This document shows, in pieces, positions 1 to 8,470 of a stretch of DNA of 64,000 bases; the stretch's first letter is position 1, and each line of letters starts with the position of its first letter. Under the pieces are notes generated by a model, which searched no databases, was not told the origin of the DNA, and saw only the letters and a list, made by a program, of their open reading frames with translations. Position numbers and translations under genes: made by a program. Source of the DNA: Clostridiaceae bacterium AM27-36LB. Its GTDB lineage: Bacteria > Bacillota > Clostridia > Lachnospirales > Lachnospiraceae. The stretch covers positions 62,001 through 126,000 of the forward strand of contig QUJQ01000006.1 of assembly GCA_003480725.1 (NCBI GenBank), read 5' to 3'.

Positions 1-744
1 GCCAGGGAACTTGTGAACCGGTTCACAGAAGTGGAAGAACTGATGTTAAACCAGGGGCAGACTTCCATTCTGAAGCTTGGAAGCACACTGACCGTCGGAA
101 CCTGTCTGACTCCCACTGTTATGCTGAAACTGGAAGAATCCACCCCCGGTCTGGAAGTCCATTCCTATGTAAGCAATACCTTAGAGATTGAACAGAAACT
201 ATTAAAATCTGAGCTGGATGCTGCGGTAGTAGAAGGCGAAATCCAATCTCCGGATCTGGTAGTGATCCCCATTATTGATGATTGTCTGGTTCTTGCCGCC
301 GGAAAACACCACCCATTTTATGAGCGCAGCCTGATCTTTTCCGATGAATTGAACGGTCAGTCCTTTGCTATGCGCGAAAAAGGCAGCGGCACCCGGCAGC
401 TTTTTGAGAATTATGCTGATAAGCATAAGCTTCTTCTTAAAGTCACCTGGGAAGCCAACTGCCCCCGTACCATTTTAAATGCGGTTCTCTATAATAAAGT
501 GCTGTCCGTTATGTCTCTGCGACTCATGCCTCATGAGATCCGACACCAACGACTTCGAATCTTCCACAACGAAGATCTGGAATGGAACCGCACCTTTAAG
601 CTGGTCTACCATAAAAACAAATTTCTCACACCGGCCATCTACGAGCTGGAGAAAATTCTATGGCAATATCAGTCGATCAAACTTCCGCCAGAATGCGGGA
701 TTCTGCGAAATCGGATCACTGATCCCTCTCCCTCAGCCGTTTAA
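1..744 (+). CDS. LysR-type regulator, C-terminal part (5' end outside window)
   Basis: The reading frame is open at base 1, so the gene begins upstream. The visible part matches the substrate-binding half of LysR-type regulators: a hydrophobic strand followed by LKLGSTLTVGTCLTP, the hinge segment typical of this domain, then ligand-pocket segments (REKGSGTRQLFE, about residues 125-136 of the visible part). The winged-helix DNA-binding region is missing because of the window edge, not because of visible damage. Its end overlaps the end of the convergent rarA gene by 29 bp, leaving no room for a terminator. The effector and target cannot be told from the sequence. Confidence 0.85.
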   Translation, partial: ARELVNRFTEVEELMLNQGQTSILKLGSTLTVGTCLTPTVMLKLEESTPGLEVHSYVSNTLEIEQKLLKSELDAAVVEGEIQSPDLVVIPIIDDCLVLAAGKHHPFYERSLIFSDELNGQSFAMREKGSGTRQLFENYADKHKLLLKVTWEANCPRTILNAVLYNKVLSVMSLRLMPHEIRHQRLRIFHNEDLEWNRTFKLVYHKNKFLTPAIYELEKILWQYQSIKLPPECGILRNRITDPSPSAV

Positions 745-2038
745 GCCGATCACCGATCACCTTCTCATAACCAATGTCCGTGGGATGGTAGAATGTCTGT
801 CCCACCAGTTCATCTGGCAGATACTGCTGCTTCACATAATGCTCTGGATAATCATGAGCATACTTATAGCCGATGCCATGTCCCAGCTTTTCTGCACCAC
901 CATAATGCTTATCCTGCAGATGAACCGGAACGGTGGTCGTAGTAGACTTCACCGCTGCCATGGCATCAAAGATTGCATTGCAGGCTGCATTGCTCTTAGG
1001 CGCACCTGCCACATAAGAAGCGGCCTGGGACAAGATGATCTGTGCTTCCGGCATACCGATCCGCTCCACTGCCTGAGCTGCTGCCACCGCCACCTGAATG
1101 GCCTGTGGATCTGCATTTCCCACATCCTCCGATGCGCAGATCATGATCCTGCGGGCAATAAATTTAATATCTTCCCCGGCATACAGCATTTTCGCCAGAT
1201 AAAAGACCGCCGCATCCGGATCCGATCCCCTCATACTCTTGATAAATGCCGAGATCGTATCATAATGATTATCTCCGCCTTTGTCATAGCGGACCACTTT
1301 TTTCTGAATACACTGAGATGCCACCTCCAGCGTAATGTGGATCTTTCCATCCTCACTTTTCTCTGTAGTCAGAATTCCAAGCTCCAGCGCATTTAACGCA
1401 TTTCTTGCATCTCCTCCGGCAATATCTGCCAGAAAATCCAACGCATCCTCATCTGCCACCGCCTGGTAGGCACCCATGCCCTTTTCCATGTCAGTAAGTG
1501 CACGCTTCAGAAGCTGCTTGATATCCGCAGGTTCCAGTGCTTTCAGTTCAAAGACAATCGACCGGGACAATAATGCGCCATTTACTTCAAAATACGGATT
1601 TTCGGTGGTAGCACCAATCAGGATCAATGTACCGTCCTCCACAAAAGGAAGCAGATAATCCTGCTGACTCTTATTAAACCGGTGGATCTCATCTACAAAC
1701 AGGATCGTGTGTTTGCCGTACATGCCCAGATTGTCCTTTGCCTGACGCACCACATCCTCCATATCCTTTTTACCTGCCACCGTAGCATTGATCTGGGTAA
1801 ACTCTGCCTTCGTTGTGTGGGCGATCACCTTTGCAATGGTAGTCTTGCCGGTTCCGGGCGGGCCATAAAAGATTACGGATCCCAGCTTATCTGCCCGGAT
1901 CGCACGATATAGCAGCTTGTCCTTTCCTATAATATGCTGCTGTCCCACGATCTCTTCCAGTGTCTCCGGCCGCATACGCGATGCCAGCGGCGCTTCGGAT
2001 TTCATGGTATTAGTTCTCATATAGTCAAATAAATCCAT
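716..2038 (-). CDS. rarA: Replication-associated recombination protein A (AAA ATPase)
   Basis: A 440-residue RarA/MgsA/WRNIP1-family clamp-loader-like ATPase that acts at stalled replication forks. Visible marks are the N-terminal PLASRMRPETLEEIVGQ block, Walker A GPPGTGKTT near residue 60, Walker B LFVDEIHRF near residue 115, sensor motif GATTENP, and the C-terminal RarA oligomerisation region (ASEDVGNADPQA, HYGGAEKLGHG). Length is normal for the family. The start has a good ribosome site (AAAGGAAAGATACC then ATG). It is transcribed divergently from the HAD phosphatase gene. Confidence 0.95.
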   Translation of the reverse strand: MDLFDYMRTNTMKSEAPLASRMRPETLEEIVGQQHIIGKDKLLYRAIRADKLGSVIFYGPPGTGKTTIAKVIAHTTKAEFTQINATVAGKKDMEDVVRQAKDNLGMYGKHTILFVDEIHRFNKSQQDYLLPFVEDGTLILIGATTENPYFEVNGALLSRSIVFELKALEPADIKQLLKRALTDMEKGMGAYQAVADEDALDFLADIAGGDARNALNALELGILTTEKSEDGKIHITLEVASQCIQKKVVRYDKGGDNHYDTISAFIKSMRGSDPDAAVFYLAKMLYAGEDIKFIARRIMICASEDVGNADPQAIQVAVAAAQAVERIGMPEAQIILSQAASYVAGAPKSNAACNAIFDAMAAVKSTTTTVPVHLQDKHYGGAEKLGHGIGYKYAHDYPEHYVKQQYLPDELVGQTFYHPTDIGYEKVIGDRLKRLRERDQ

Positions 2039-2130
2039 GGTATCTTTCCTTTCTGAGTTCCCTTTTCCCTGTCAGATATGGTACAATCCCTGTATACGAT
2101 CAACCATAAGAAAAAAGGAGTATAACATCT

Positions 2131-2787
2131 ATGCAATATCAGGCAGTTGTTTTTGACATGGACGGCGTTATCTTCGATACAGAACGTCTGGTCATCGAAT
2201 TCTGGAAAGAAGTAGCTAAAAAACACAATATCCCAAATGTAGAACACACTTGCATTCAATGTCTTGGTACCAATCGTGTACGCACTCGGGAAATATTTCT
2301 GGAAAATTACGGTGCAGATTTTCCCTTTGATCCGTATCGTGCGGAAGTGACTGAGCTTTTTAATACTCACTATAAGGGTGTACCACTTCCTACCAAACCC
2401 GGCGTTCGTGAACTGTTAAGCTATCTTCAGGAACAGGACATCAAAGTCGGTCTTGCCTCCTCCACGGCCCAGCATCTGGTGCGTGATGAGATCGGCACTG
2501 CCGGACTTCTTCCCTATTTTCAGACACTGGTCTGCGGAGATATGGTGGAACACAGTAAACCAGCTCCTGATATTTTTCTGAAGGCCTGCGAGATTCTTAA
2601 CGCAGACCCCACAAAGTCCATTGCCATTGAGGATTCTTTTAACGGCATCCGTTCTGCTCACTGCGCAGGCATGACTCCGATCATGGTTCCTGACCAGGTA
2701 CAGCCGACAGATGAGATCCGCACACTTGCCTTTCATGTCATGCCAAGTCTTCTCGATGTATTAAACTGGCTGAAAACTCTCGCATAA
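2131..2787 (+). CDS. HAD-superfamily phosphatase, beta-phosphoglucomutase-like
   Basis: A 218-residue soluble hydrolase. Motif I is DMDGVIFDT (nucleophile Asp and acid/base Asp), motif II is ASST near residue 110, the motif III Lys lies in HSKPAPDIF, and motif IV is IEDSFNGI. The arrangement fits subfamily IA (beta-phosphoglucomutase/phosphoglycolate phosphatase-like). The substrate, a phosphorylated sugar or similar metabolite, cannot be assigned. A strong ribosome site (AAAAAAGGAG) precedes the ATG by about 10 bases. The gene stands alone between divergent rarA and the convergent ABC permease gene. Confidence 0.9.
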   Translation: MQYQAVVFDMDGVIFDTERLVIEFWKEVAKKHNIPNVEHTCIQCLGTNRVRTREIFLENYGADFPFDPYRAEVTELFNTHYKGVPLPTKPGVRELLSYLQEQDIKVGLASSTAQHLVRDEIGTAGLLPYFQTLVCGDMVEHSKPAPDIFLKACEILNADPTKSIAIEDSFNGIRSAHCAGMTPIMVPDQVQPTDEIRTLAFHVMPSLLDVLNWLKTLA

Positions 2788-2823
2788 GTGTATTATACTG
2801 ATTTTCAGAAATGGATACAAGCA

Positions 2824-3660
2824 TTACTCCAGATTCAGTTTGTTGGTCAACACATACTCCGTGATCACATGGTATACAGCTAACTGTATTCCATTTATCA
2901 CCAGCATAATCAGCATATACAGGGTGATGATCAATCCTGCATTACCCGCCGTGATATTCACCAGATTATCCGGTAATATGTTCGTGACGATCATGGTGCC
3001 GATATTAGTGATGGTACTCACAGCCATATTTAAGCCAATATAAGCCAGAAATGATCCTGCTACCCGATGATCCTCCATCAATTGACCCAGAGACATAGAT
3101 GCATAGAGCATATAGGTTCCGCAGATGCTTGTGACGATCAGGAACAGGATTCCAAGCACGATCAGAACACCTGTGTAAGCACCAAGCTCTCCTGTCATTG
3201 ATCTCCATATTACACTGAACGTATATCCCATACTGTAAAAGATCTCCTTGGAGATGCCAAGAAACAGGATCAGGCAGGAAAGTGCCGCAATCAGACCACT
3301 GATCAGATTTACAATGGCCGCCACAATCACCTTGGATACGATGAGCTGCCATACTTCCACCGGAAGGGTAAATGCCAGATAACCTTCTTCTTTCAGAAGA
3401 CCGTTCCAGAATCTTCGGATCACCAGGATCAGTGTCATGATCATCATACCTACGATCACTGCCACAAATAAAATAGTGAGAATTCCAAGCAGGATCGGAC
3501 CTACATATTCGGAGAACAGATTCATAAGCGGTCCGTCTGAAACGGAGATCAGATGAATCGCACCGCTGAGCATCACTGCCACGATCGGAGCTACGATCCA
3601 GATTGGAATAAACACACGGATCAGAGATTTGATATCATATTTCACCAGCTTACTTAACAT
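2824..3660 (-). CDS. ABC transporter permease (YtrC/D-like)
   Basis: A 278-residue integral membrane protein with about six hydrophobic segments, including long Ile/Val/Leu runs near the N-terminus, at residues 60-90 and at the C-terminus. It has no ATPase motifs and is paired with the ABC ATPase gene that it overlaps by about 11 bp, so it is the membrane half of that transporter. I start it at MLSKLVKYD because GGGAGGTGAG sits just upstream; an 18-residue longer frame exists but lacks a comparable site. By analogy with YtrA-regulated systems it may answer cell-wall or antimicrobial stress, but the substrate is unknown. Confidence 0.85.
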   Translation of the reverse strand: MLSKLVKYDIKSLIRVFIPIWIVAPIVAVMLSGAIHLISVSDGPLMNLFSEYVGPILLGILTILFVAVIVGMMIMTLILVIRRFWNGLLKEEGYLAFTLPVEVWQLIVSKVIVAAIVNLISGLIAALSCLILFLGISKEIFYSMGYTFSVIWRSMTGELGAYTGVLIVLGILFLIVTSICGTYMLYASMSLGQLMEDHRVAGSFLAYIGLNMAVSTITNIGTMIVTNILPDNLVNITAGNAGLIITLYMLIMLVINGIQLAVYHVITEYVLTNKLNLE

Positions 3661-4384
3661 TCCACTCACCTCCCTCAAAGGGTACTGCCCGGAATTCCTG
3701 TCGGAACAGTTCATCTACGGACATGCCTTCTTTTTCGCGGATATCATCCACCTGTTCCTGGCGAACAATCTGTCCGTCCTTTAAAAATACGACTTCATCC
3801 AGCACCCGCTCCACATCTGCGATCAGATGGGTAGAGATCAGTACTGTGCCGTCCGGATTGTAATTATTCAAAATGGTTGACAGAATAAAATCTCTGGCTG
3901 CCGGGTCCACACCGGCGATGGGCTCGTCGAGAAGATACAGTTTTGCCTGTCTGCTCATGACCAGTACCAACTGAACTTTCTCTTTATTTCCTTTTGACAG
4001 GGTCTTCATCTTCAACTTGGTATCAATTCCCAGTTCCTGACACATCTTTTCCGCCCGTGCCCGGTCAAAATCCTCATAAAAATCTTCAAACAGCTCCAGC
4101 AGATCTGTAATCTTCATCCAGTCTGCAAAATAAGGCTTGTCCGGAAGGTAACTGATCACTGATTTGGTATGTATGCCCGGCTCCTCCCCGTCAATGGTCA
4201 CCATTCCCTGATCCGGCTTCAAAAGTCCGTTCAGGATCTTGATCAAAGTTGTCTTACCGGATCCATTTGGTCCTAACAGACCCACGATCTTTCCACTTTC
4301 CAGTCTCAGATTCACACCGCAAAGAGCTTCTTTTCTGCCGTATCTCTTGTGCAGATCCTGACACTGTATCAATATCTCACTCAT
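3650..4384 (-). CDS. ABC transporter ATP-binding protein
   Basis: A 244-residue cytoplasmic ATPase: Walker A GPNGSGKTT near residue 38, signature LSKGNKEKVQ (a degenerate LSGGQ, common in this YtrB-like subclass), Walker B LYLLDEP, and an H-loop (STH). It overlaps the upstream gntR-type gene by 4 bp (ATGA) and the downstream permease gene by about 11 bp. The three genes are therefore one translationally coupled operon under the GntR promoter. Confidence 0.93.
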   Translation of the reverse strand: MSEILIQCQDLHKRYGRKEALCGVNLRLESGKIVGLLGPNGSGKTTLIKILNGLLKPDQGMVTIDGEEPGIHTKSVISYLPDKPYFADWMKITDLLELFEDFYEDFDRARAEKMCQELGIDTKLKMKTLSKGNKEKVQLVLVMSRQAKLYLLDEPIAGVDPAARDFILSTILNNYNPDGTVLISTHLIADVERVLDEVVFLKDGQIVRQEQVDDIREKEGMSVDELFRQEFRAVPFEGGEWNVK

Positions 4385-4743
4385 TCTTTCATGCTCCTTT
4401 CCAAAAGTTGTACTGCCTGTTCTTTGCTATAGCCAAGCTCTGCGGTTGCCTCAAAGAACTGATCGATAATATTTCCTGCAAGTCTGGATCGCATGGCTTC
4501 CAGCACACCTTCATCTTCCGTCACGGTTCTCCCGATCGTCCGATTCGGTATACTTAAGCCTTCCCCATCCAACGCGGCCAATGCCCGCTGCATGGTATTG
4601 GGATTCACGCCTGCTTCTGCAGCCAGGTCACGCACCGTTGGAAGTTTTTCTCCAGGTTTATACCATCCAGACAGGATCCGCCTGGTCAGCTGCTCTTCCA
4701 ACTGCATCCAGATTGGTCTGCTGTCATCCAATTTCCATTCCAT
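4381..4743 (-). CDS. GntR family (YtrA-type) transcriptional regulator
   Basis: A 120-residue regulator with an N-terminal GntR winged helix (IWMQLEEQLTRRILSGWYKPGEKLPTVRDLAAEAGVN, quoted only as a landmark at residues 10-45: key parts PGEKLPTVRDLA and NPNTMQRAL) and only a short helical C-terminus, the mark of the YtrA subfamily. It overlaps the ATPase gene by ATGA. A 10-bp-arm inverted repeat lies directly upstream over the -10 box, so autorepression is likely. Confidence 0.92.
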   Translation of the reverse strand: MEWKLDDSRPIWMQLEEQLTRRILSGWYKPGEKLPTVRDLAAEAGVNPNTMQRALAALDGEGLSIPNRTIGRTVTEDEGVLEAMRSRLAGNIIDQFFEATAELGYSKEQAVQLLERSMKE

Positions 4744-4760
4744 ATGCTGTACTCCTTTCT

Positions 4761-4813
4761 TTATTGTATTTTTTATTTAATACAATAATAATTCCATACA
4801 AACGATTTGTCAA
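4761..4813 (-). promoter_or_regulatory. Promoter and GntR operator of the ABC operon
   Basis: On the minus strand TTGACA (4808-4813), a 17-base spacer and TATTAT (4785-4790) form a sigma-A promoter. A perfect inverted repeat, TTATTGTATT (4761-4770) and AATACAATAA (4779-4788) spaced by 8 bases, covers the -10 box and the start region. Position and symmetry fit autorepression by the YtrA-type regulator; binding is inferred. Confidence 0.75.
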
Positions 4814-4815
4814 CA

Positions 4816-5122
4816 GATTTTCGAAAAATCCATGACAGCCCCGGAGTGTGTGAATAAAAGCTTCTTACTCTACGATAGCCCGGAGCATGTGAATAAAAGC
4901 TCGTATGAATTGGAGCGAACAAACTGGTTCGGTGTATTGTCGGGAGCGTACACGTTTCGTGTACGAATCCAGACAATATAGCGGGCCAGTTTTGTCCGAT
5001 ACACGTCATACGAGCTTTTATGCTGACTTCGCGGGCTGTTGTATATACGATCTTTTATTCTATCATCCGGGGCTATTACAATTTTTGTAAACTTCTCCGG
5101 GCTGTTGTAGATTTCCCCGAAA
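4816..5122. repeat. Long nested imperfect inverted repeat (about 300 bp)
   Basis: This gene-free stretch is built from nested arms. The best are ATAAAAGCTCGTATGA (4893-4908) with its perfect complement at 5006-5021, CGTACACG/CGTGTACG around a TTT loop (4947-4965), TATTGTC/GACAATA (4935-4941, 4972-4978), CAAACTGG/CCAGTTTTG, and an outer pair ACAGCCCCGGAG (4835-4846) with CTCCGGGCTGT (5095-5105). A unit resembling AGCCCGGAG-N6-ATAAAAGCTCGTATG recurs about five times, two direct and three inverted. It lies between the end of spoIIIAH and the gntR promoter. No ORF is credible. It could act as a terminator/insulator or be a decayed mobile palindrome. Confidence 0.8.
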
Positions 5123-5125
5123 AAT

Positions 5126-5800
5126 TTACTCTGCTGCCTGCACCGGTGTAATGGTAATATTGGCAGCTTCGATCCCGGTTTTTCGTTTCACGATATCCTC
5201 GATCTGTGCCCGTTTGGCATCACTGACCTGGGTACTGCTGACCACTACATCTGCGCCGGAATCACTGATACTGACGACCACATCTTCAAATCCCTGTGCC
5301 GACAATAAGGTCTCTGCCGCCAGTTCCTTCTCTGCGGCATCTGTCATGGATACCATCTCATTAATGGCATCCTGCTTCTCAGAATCACTGATATTCGTGC
5401 TGTTGATGACCTCCATAAGAATCTCTTTATTGCGGGAGCGGGTCTGCTCTCTGGTCACTTTGGCTTCTGCCACTACCGTACTTCCTCCTGTACTGCTGGC
5501 CATGACAGTCTCCCCGACACTGTCATCTGCAGATGCCGTCTCCTCATAATCTTCATCCAGGCTGGCAATATCCGTTTCCTCTTCTTCCCCGGTCTGTGCA
5601 TAGATGTCCTCTGCAGAAATATCGGCTGTCATATCAGAATCATCACTTTCAGACACCGAATCACTTCCGGCTGTCAGCATACTGCTATCAAAGGATGTGC
5701 CTGCATAATTCAGATATCCTGCCACAGCGATCATAGCTGCCAGTGCTGTAACAATGATCTGATTTTTCTTAAAAACAGGTTTTTTAATTTTTTTCAACAA
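5126..5800 (-). CDS. spoIIIAH: Stage III sporulation protein AH
   Basis: A 224-residue single-pass membrane protein: basic N-terminus, one membrane helix at about residues 17-35, an acidic Ser/Asp/Glu-rich linker (about 40-90), then a C-terminal domain of the EscJ/PrgK-like ring-building fold (about 115-220). In B. subtilis, SpoIIIAH in the mother-cell membrane pairs with SpoIIQ of the forespore to form the feeding channel. It is last in the operon and overlaps spoIIIAG by 17 bp. Confidence 0.93.
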   Translation of the reverse strand: MLKKIKKPVFKKNQIIVTALAAMIAVAGYLNYAGTSFDSSMLTAGSDSVSESDDSDMTADISAEDIYAQTGEEEETDIASLDEDYEETASADDSVGETVMASSTGGSTVVAEAKVTREQTRSRNKEILMEVINSTNISDSEKQDAINEMVSMTDAAEKELAAETLLSAQGFEDVVVSISDSGADVVVSSTQVSDAKRAQIEDIVKRKTGIEAANITITPVQAAE

Positions 5801-6437
5801 TGTTGCCTCCTTCTCCCATTTTCATTATTTTAATCTTATGAGGCTCAATTCCAAATAATGCCTGCACGGCCTCTAATATCTCTGCTTTCACTTTTGTATT
5901 GCCACCACCTTCAGCGATCACCAGTACTCCTGTCACCTTCGGATTGGTCCAGGATACCACATAAGGATATTTTCCACTGTCATTTTCCTGATAAATGGTC
6001 TCTTCCTCCACACTGTCCGCATTGCTGATCCGATCTTTTTCCACCTGCCGCTCACTGCTTCCTTCCCAGGTCAGCATAACCCTCACCTGGCCTGCACCAT
6101 CTACCGTGGACAGAAGTTCTTCCAGCTTCTGCTCCGTCTGAGCTTCATATTTTTCCAGATCCGACAGTGGCTCATCTTCTCCATCAGACATGCCGCTCTC
6201 CAGATTGTCATCCACAGATGAATTTCCACTCCCAGAAGAATTCCCTATCATGCCACTGTTCATCTCCCTCTCTCTGGATATTTCGTCAGCAGTCCCCTTC
6301 TTCTCAACCGGAATCGCAATGACTGCCAGCAGAAGTCCCACCAGTACCAGGATCAACAGCTGGTCTTTCCCTGGCGGCCAGTATTTTTCTTTTATCTTTC
6401 CTGCCAGTCCTCTGACAGTTTCCATTCTGTCTTCCAT
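5784..6437 (-). CDS. spoIIIAG: Stage III sporulation protein AG
   Basis: About 217 residues: a basic N-terminus, one membrane helix (DQLLILVLVGLLLAVIAIPV), a long acidic linker, and a C-terminal ring-forming domain (VLVIAEGGGNTKVKAEILEAV segment). SpoIIIAG forms the large ring of the mother-cell channel complex. Start taken at MEDRMETV behind a GGAGGAGCAGGCGGAG purine run; an ATG 21 bases upstream is possible. The gene overlaps spoIIIAF by 46 bp on this choice. Confidence 0.92.
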   Translation of the reverse strand: MEDRMETVRGLAGKIKEKYWPPGKDQLLILVLVGLLLAVIAIPVEKKGTADEISREREMNSGMIGNSSGSGNSSVDDNLESGMSDGEDEPLSDLEKYEAQTEQKLEELLSTVDGAGQVRVMLTWEGSSERQVEKDRISNADSVEEETIYQENDSGKYPYVVSWTNPKVTGVLVIAEGGGNTKVKAEILEAVQALFGIEPHKIKIMKMGEGGNIVEKN

Positions 6438-6667
6438 GTCTCCGCCTGCTCCTCCCATTCATACGCACTGGTAAATACCCGGCTGTCCAATTGTCCGGTC
6501 AGGTGAAATATCTGCAGCACCGGCTGAAGCAATAAGATCAGCAGCAACAGTCCCAGGTAAAATTTTACATATCGTTCATAGATGCCTGAGGGAAGAAGAT
6601 TCAGGATCACCTGTTCCAGTAAGCAGAATACAGCCAGCGTCTTCGCCATATCCACAAATATCTGCAT
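6392..6667 (-). CDS. spoIIIAF: Stage III sporulation protein AF
   Basis: A short (91-residue) protein with two hydrophobic N-terminal helices (TLAVFCLLEQVILNLLP and FYLGLLLLILLLQPVLQIF), matching the membrane part of SpoIIIAF. The usual soluble ring-like C-terminal domain of about 100 more residues is reduced here to about 30. Start set at MQIFVDM, behind GGGAGAGGCAAT. Identity rests on operon order as much as sequence. Confidence 0.82.
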   Translation of the reverse strand: MQIFVDMAKTLAVFCLLEQVILNLLPSGIYERYVKFYLGLLLLILLLQPVLQIFHLTGQLDSRVFTSAYEWEEQAETWKTEWKLSEDWQER

Positions 6668-6730
6668 ATTGCCTCTCCCTTCCATCCCGACTGATTCTTT
6701 TGCAAAATGTCACTTCCCCCATCTTATGTA

Positions 6731-7762
6731 TCACCTCCCTGTTATAGCCGTGGTCAATGCCACAGTCAGCAGGAACAGCACCAGCACCATACATATGGTC
6801 TGAAATAATAGCTTCATGCCACAGCCAACTCCTGCAAGGCAGCCGGTGATTCGTTCATCTGATATGGGCTGCAGCACTGCTGCCAGCAGATAATAGGCCG
6901 CCATCATGATTCCCAGCTTTGCCAGTGGGATCAGGCATAGAAGGAGCAGCACTACCAGTGCCGCCGCACCGATTCCATTTTTAATCAACATAGCTGATCC
7001 AAGCACCATATCTGTGACGGAACTTCCCGCATCCCCAATCCCCGGGATCATCTCGATTCCTTTGCTGACGGTCAGCTTCCGAAATGCATCCGCCGCCGGA
7101 GTCAACAGTCCCTGGATCATATGAAACGCCATGACTGCAGCCACCACTCCTTTCAGACTCCAGCCCACCACCATTTCCAACAATTCTGTCAGACGACTTA
7201 ACCGTTCCTCCCCTGACAGATGATCCACCATAACCAGCAGCACATAGATCTCAATACACGGCAGCACAAACAATTCCAGGACCCGCTGAAGGCCTGACAC
7301 CAGCAACAGAATAAATTCGTAATACACCCCTGCCGAAGCCACATAAGAGGTCATCGTCATTGCAAGAAAATACGCCGGCGCCAGTACCGTCATAAAATTT
7401 CGCATGGCAAGCAGCACACCTCTTGCGATCTCCATACTGTTCTGGAAGGACACCATCAGAATCAGCAGAAGGATCATGTAGATCATGGCAAAACTGATCT
7501 GTGATACGCTCCGGTTCTTGAACACTTCTGCAAAATGGAGAAGCACCGCCGACGCTACCGCCAGCAATAAGACATGTACCCACAGCCTCTTCTGCATGAC
7601 CAGTTCCTGCAGAAAAATTGTCCCGAAATCATGAAGGATCCCACCCCAGGAAAGGATACTTTGCCCGGATGTTCCCTGTTCTACCAGCTGCTGAAAGTCC
7701 ACCGTGCCGCCCAGAATATCATCCAGAAGTTCCTGGATCTCAGACAGATCGATCTGTTCCAT
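6731..7762 (-). CDS. spoIIIAE: Stage III sporulation protein AE
   Basis: About 343 residues with roughly seven hydrophobic segments (from LWVHVLLLAVASAVLLHF to the C-terminal LVLFLLTVALTTAI). SpoIIIAE is the polytopic, permease-like member of the A-Q channel. The chosen start (MEQIDLS) follows GGAGGATACAT; a 24-residue longer frame exists. Conserved GIEMIPGIGDAGSSV is present at about residues 240-254. Unlike many homologues, no clear N-terminal signal peptide is visible. Confidence 0.92.
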   Translation of the reverse strand: MEQIDLSEIQELLDDILGGTVDFQQLVEQGTSGQSILSWGGILHDFGTIFLQELVMQKRLWVHVLLLAVASAVLLHFAEVFKNRSVSQISFAMIYMILLLILMVSFQNSMEIARGVLLAMRNFMTVLAPAYFLAMTMTSYVASAGVYYEFILLLVSGLQRVLELFVLPCIEIYVLLVMVDHLSGEERLSRLTELLEMVVGWSLKGVVAAVMAFHMIQGLLTPAADAFRKLTVSKGIEMIPGIGDAGSSVTDMVLGSAMLIKNGIGAAALVVLLLLCLIPLAKLGIMMAAYYLLAAVLQPISDERITGCLAGVGCGMKLLFQTICMVLVLFLLTVALTTAITGR

Positions 7763-7840
7763 ATGTATCCTCCCATGTATACTTCTTATGACGCCCTGTC
7801 CGTCTTGCGAAGCACCAACAGTCTCAGGGCACATTTTCCA

Positions 7841-8221
7841 TCAGCTCAGGAATCCCCGGATGGTCTCCAGAAGTGCTGTCAGCACCGGAATTCCTGCCGC
7901 CAGCACTGACAGCTTGCCAAACATCTGGATCTGCCCGGCGATGGTGGCATACCCGGCATCCTTACACAGATCCGAAGCAAATTCCGCAATATATGTGATT
8001 CCGATAATTTTCAACAGAATTTTAAAATATCCGGCCTGCAGGGGCAGACTTTCCTGTACGGTCTGAAGTCCGGCAAGAATCATTCCCAGCAGATCTGTCA
8101 TCTGTAAAAATACCAGCAGACTCACCGCCAGACAGAGATAGATTCCATATTCCGGCTTTAACGCCTTCACCTGCAATGCCAGCAGCACGCCTGCGATCCC
8201 GATCATAGCGATTCGAAGCAT
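7841..8221 (-). CDS. spoIIIAD: Stage III sporulation protein AD
   Basis: A 126-residue hydrophobic protein of normal SpoIIIAD length, with three to four membrane helices (IAMIGIAGVLLALQVKA at the N-terminus, IYLCLAVSLLVFLQ next, and the ILLKIIGITYIAEFASDLCKD segment, its key residues being the YIAEFASDLC block). It is thought to be part of the membrane base of the SpoIIIA complex. It lies 14 bp after spoIIIAC. Confidence 0.93.
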   Translation of the reverse strand: MLRIAMIGIAGVLLALQVKALKPEYGIYLCLAVSLLVFLQMTDLLGMILAGLQTVQESLPLQAGYFKILLKIIGITYIAEFASDLCKDAGYATIAGQIQMFGKLSVLAAGIPVLTALLETIRGFLS

Positions 8222-8235
8222 TCTTATCTCCCTCC

Positions 8236-8460
8236 TCAGAGCGTAAATAATTTCTGCATGATCTGAAACAGCTCGTATACATAGGGAATGATCCAGAACA
8301 GCACAAGCAGAAGCCCTGCCAGACTGGTCAGAAATGCCTGTTCTTCCCTCCCGCTGTGTTTGAGTACCTGTGACAGTACCGATACCAGAATTCCTACTGC
8401 CGCAATTTTAAATAACAACGCTTCGTTCATCCCTATATCCACCTTGTTCAAAATAGTCAT
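8236..8460 (-). CDS. spoIIIAC: Stage III sporulation protein AC
   Basis: A 74-residue protein with two membrane helices (LFKIAAVGILVSVLSQVLK and SLAGLLLVLFWIIPYVYEL), the size and layout of SpoIIIAC (usually 64-68 residues). Two starts are possible: the upstream ATG, or MNEALLFK ten codons later behind AAGGTGGATATAGGG, which would give 64 residues, closer to the family. It is ten bases downstream of spoIIIAB. Confidence 0.9.
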   Translation of the reverse strand: MTILNKVDIGMNEALLFKIAAVGILVSVLSQVLKHSGREEQAFLTSLAGLLLVLFWIIPYVYELFQIMQKLFTL

Positions 8461-8470
8461 GTATCCAATC

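Noticed and set aside
479..1396. 305-codon plus-strand frame across the LysR/rarA border
   Set aside because: Lies mainly opposite rarA; the translation is Cys/His-rich with no domain pattern, and the real proteins on both sides are clear.
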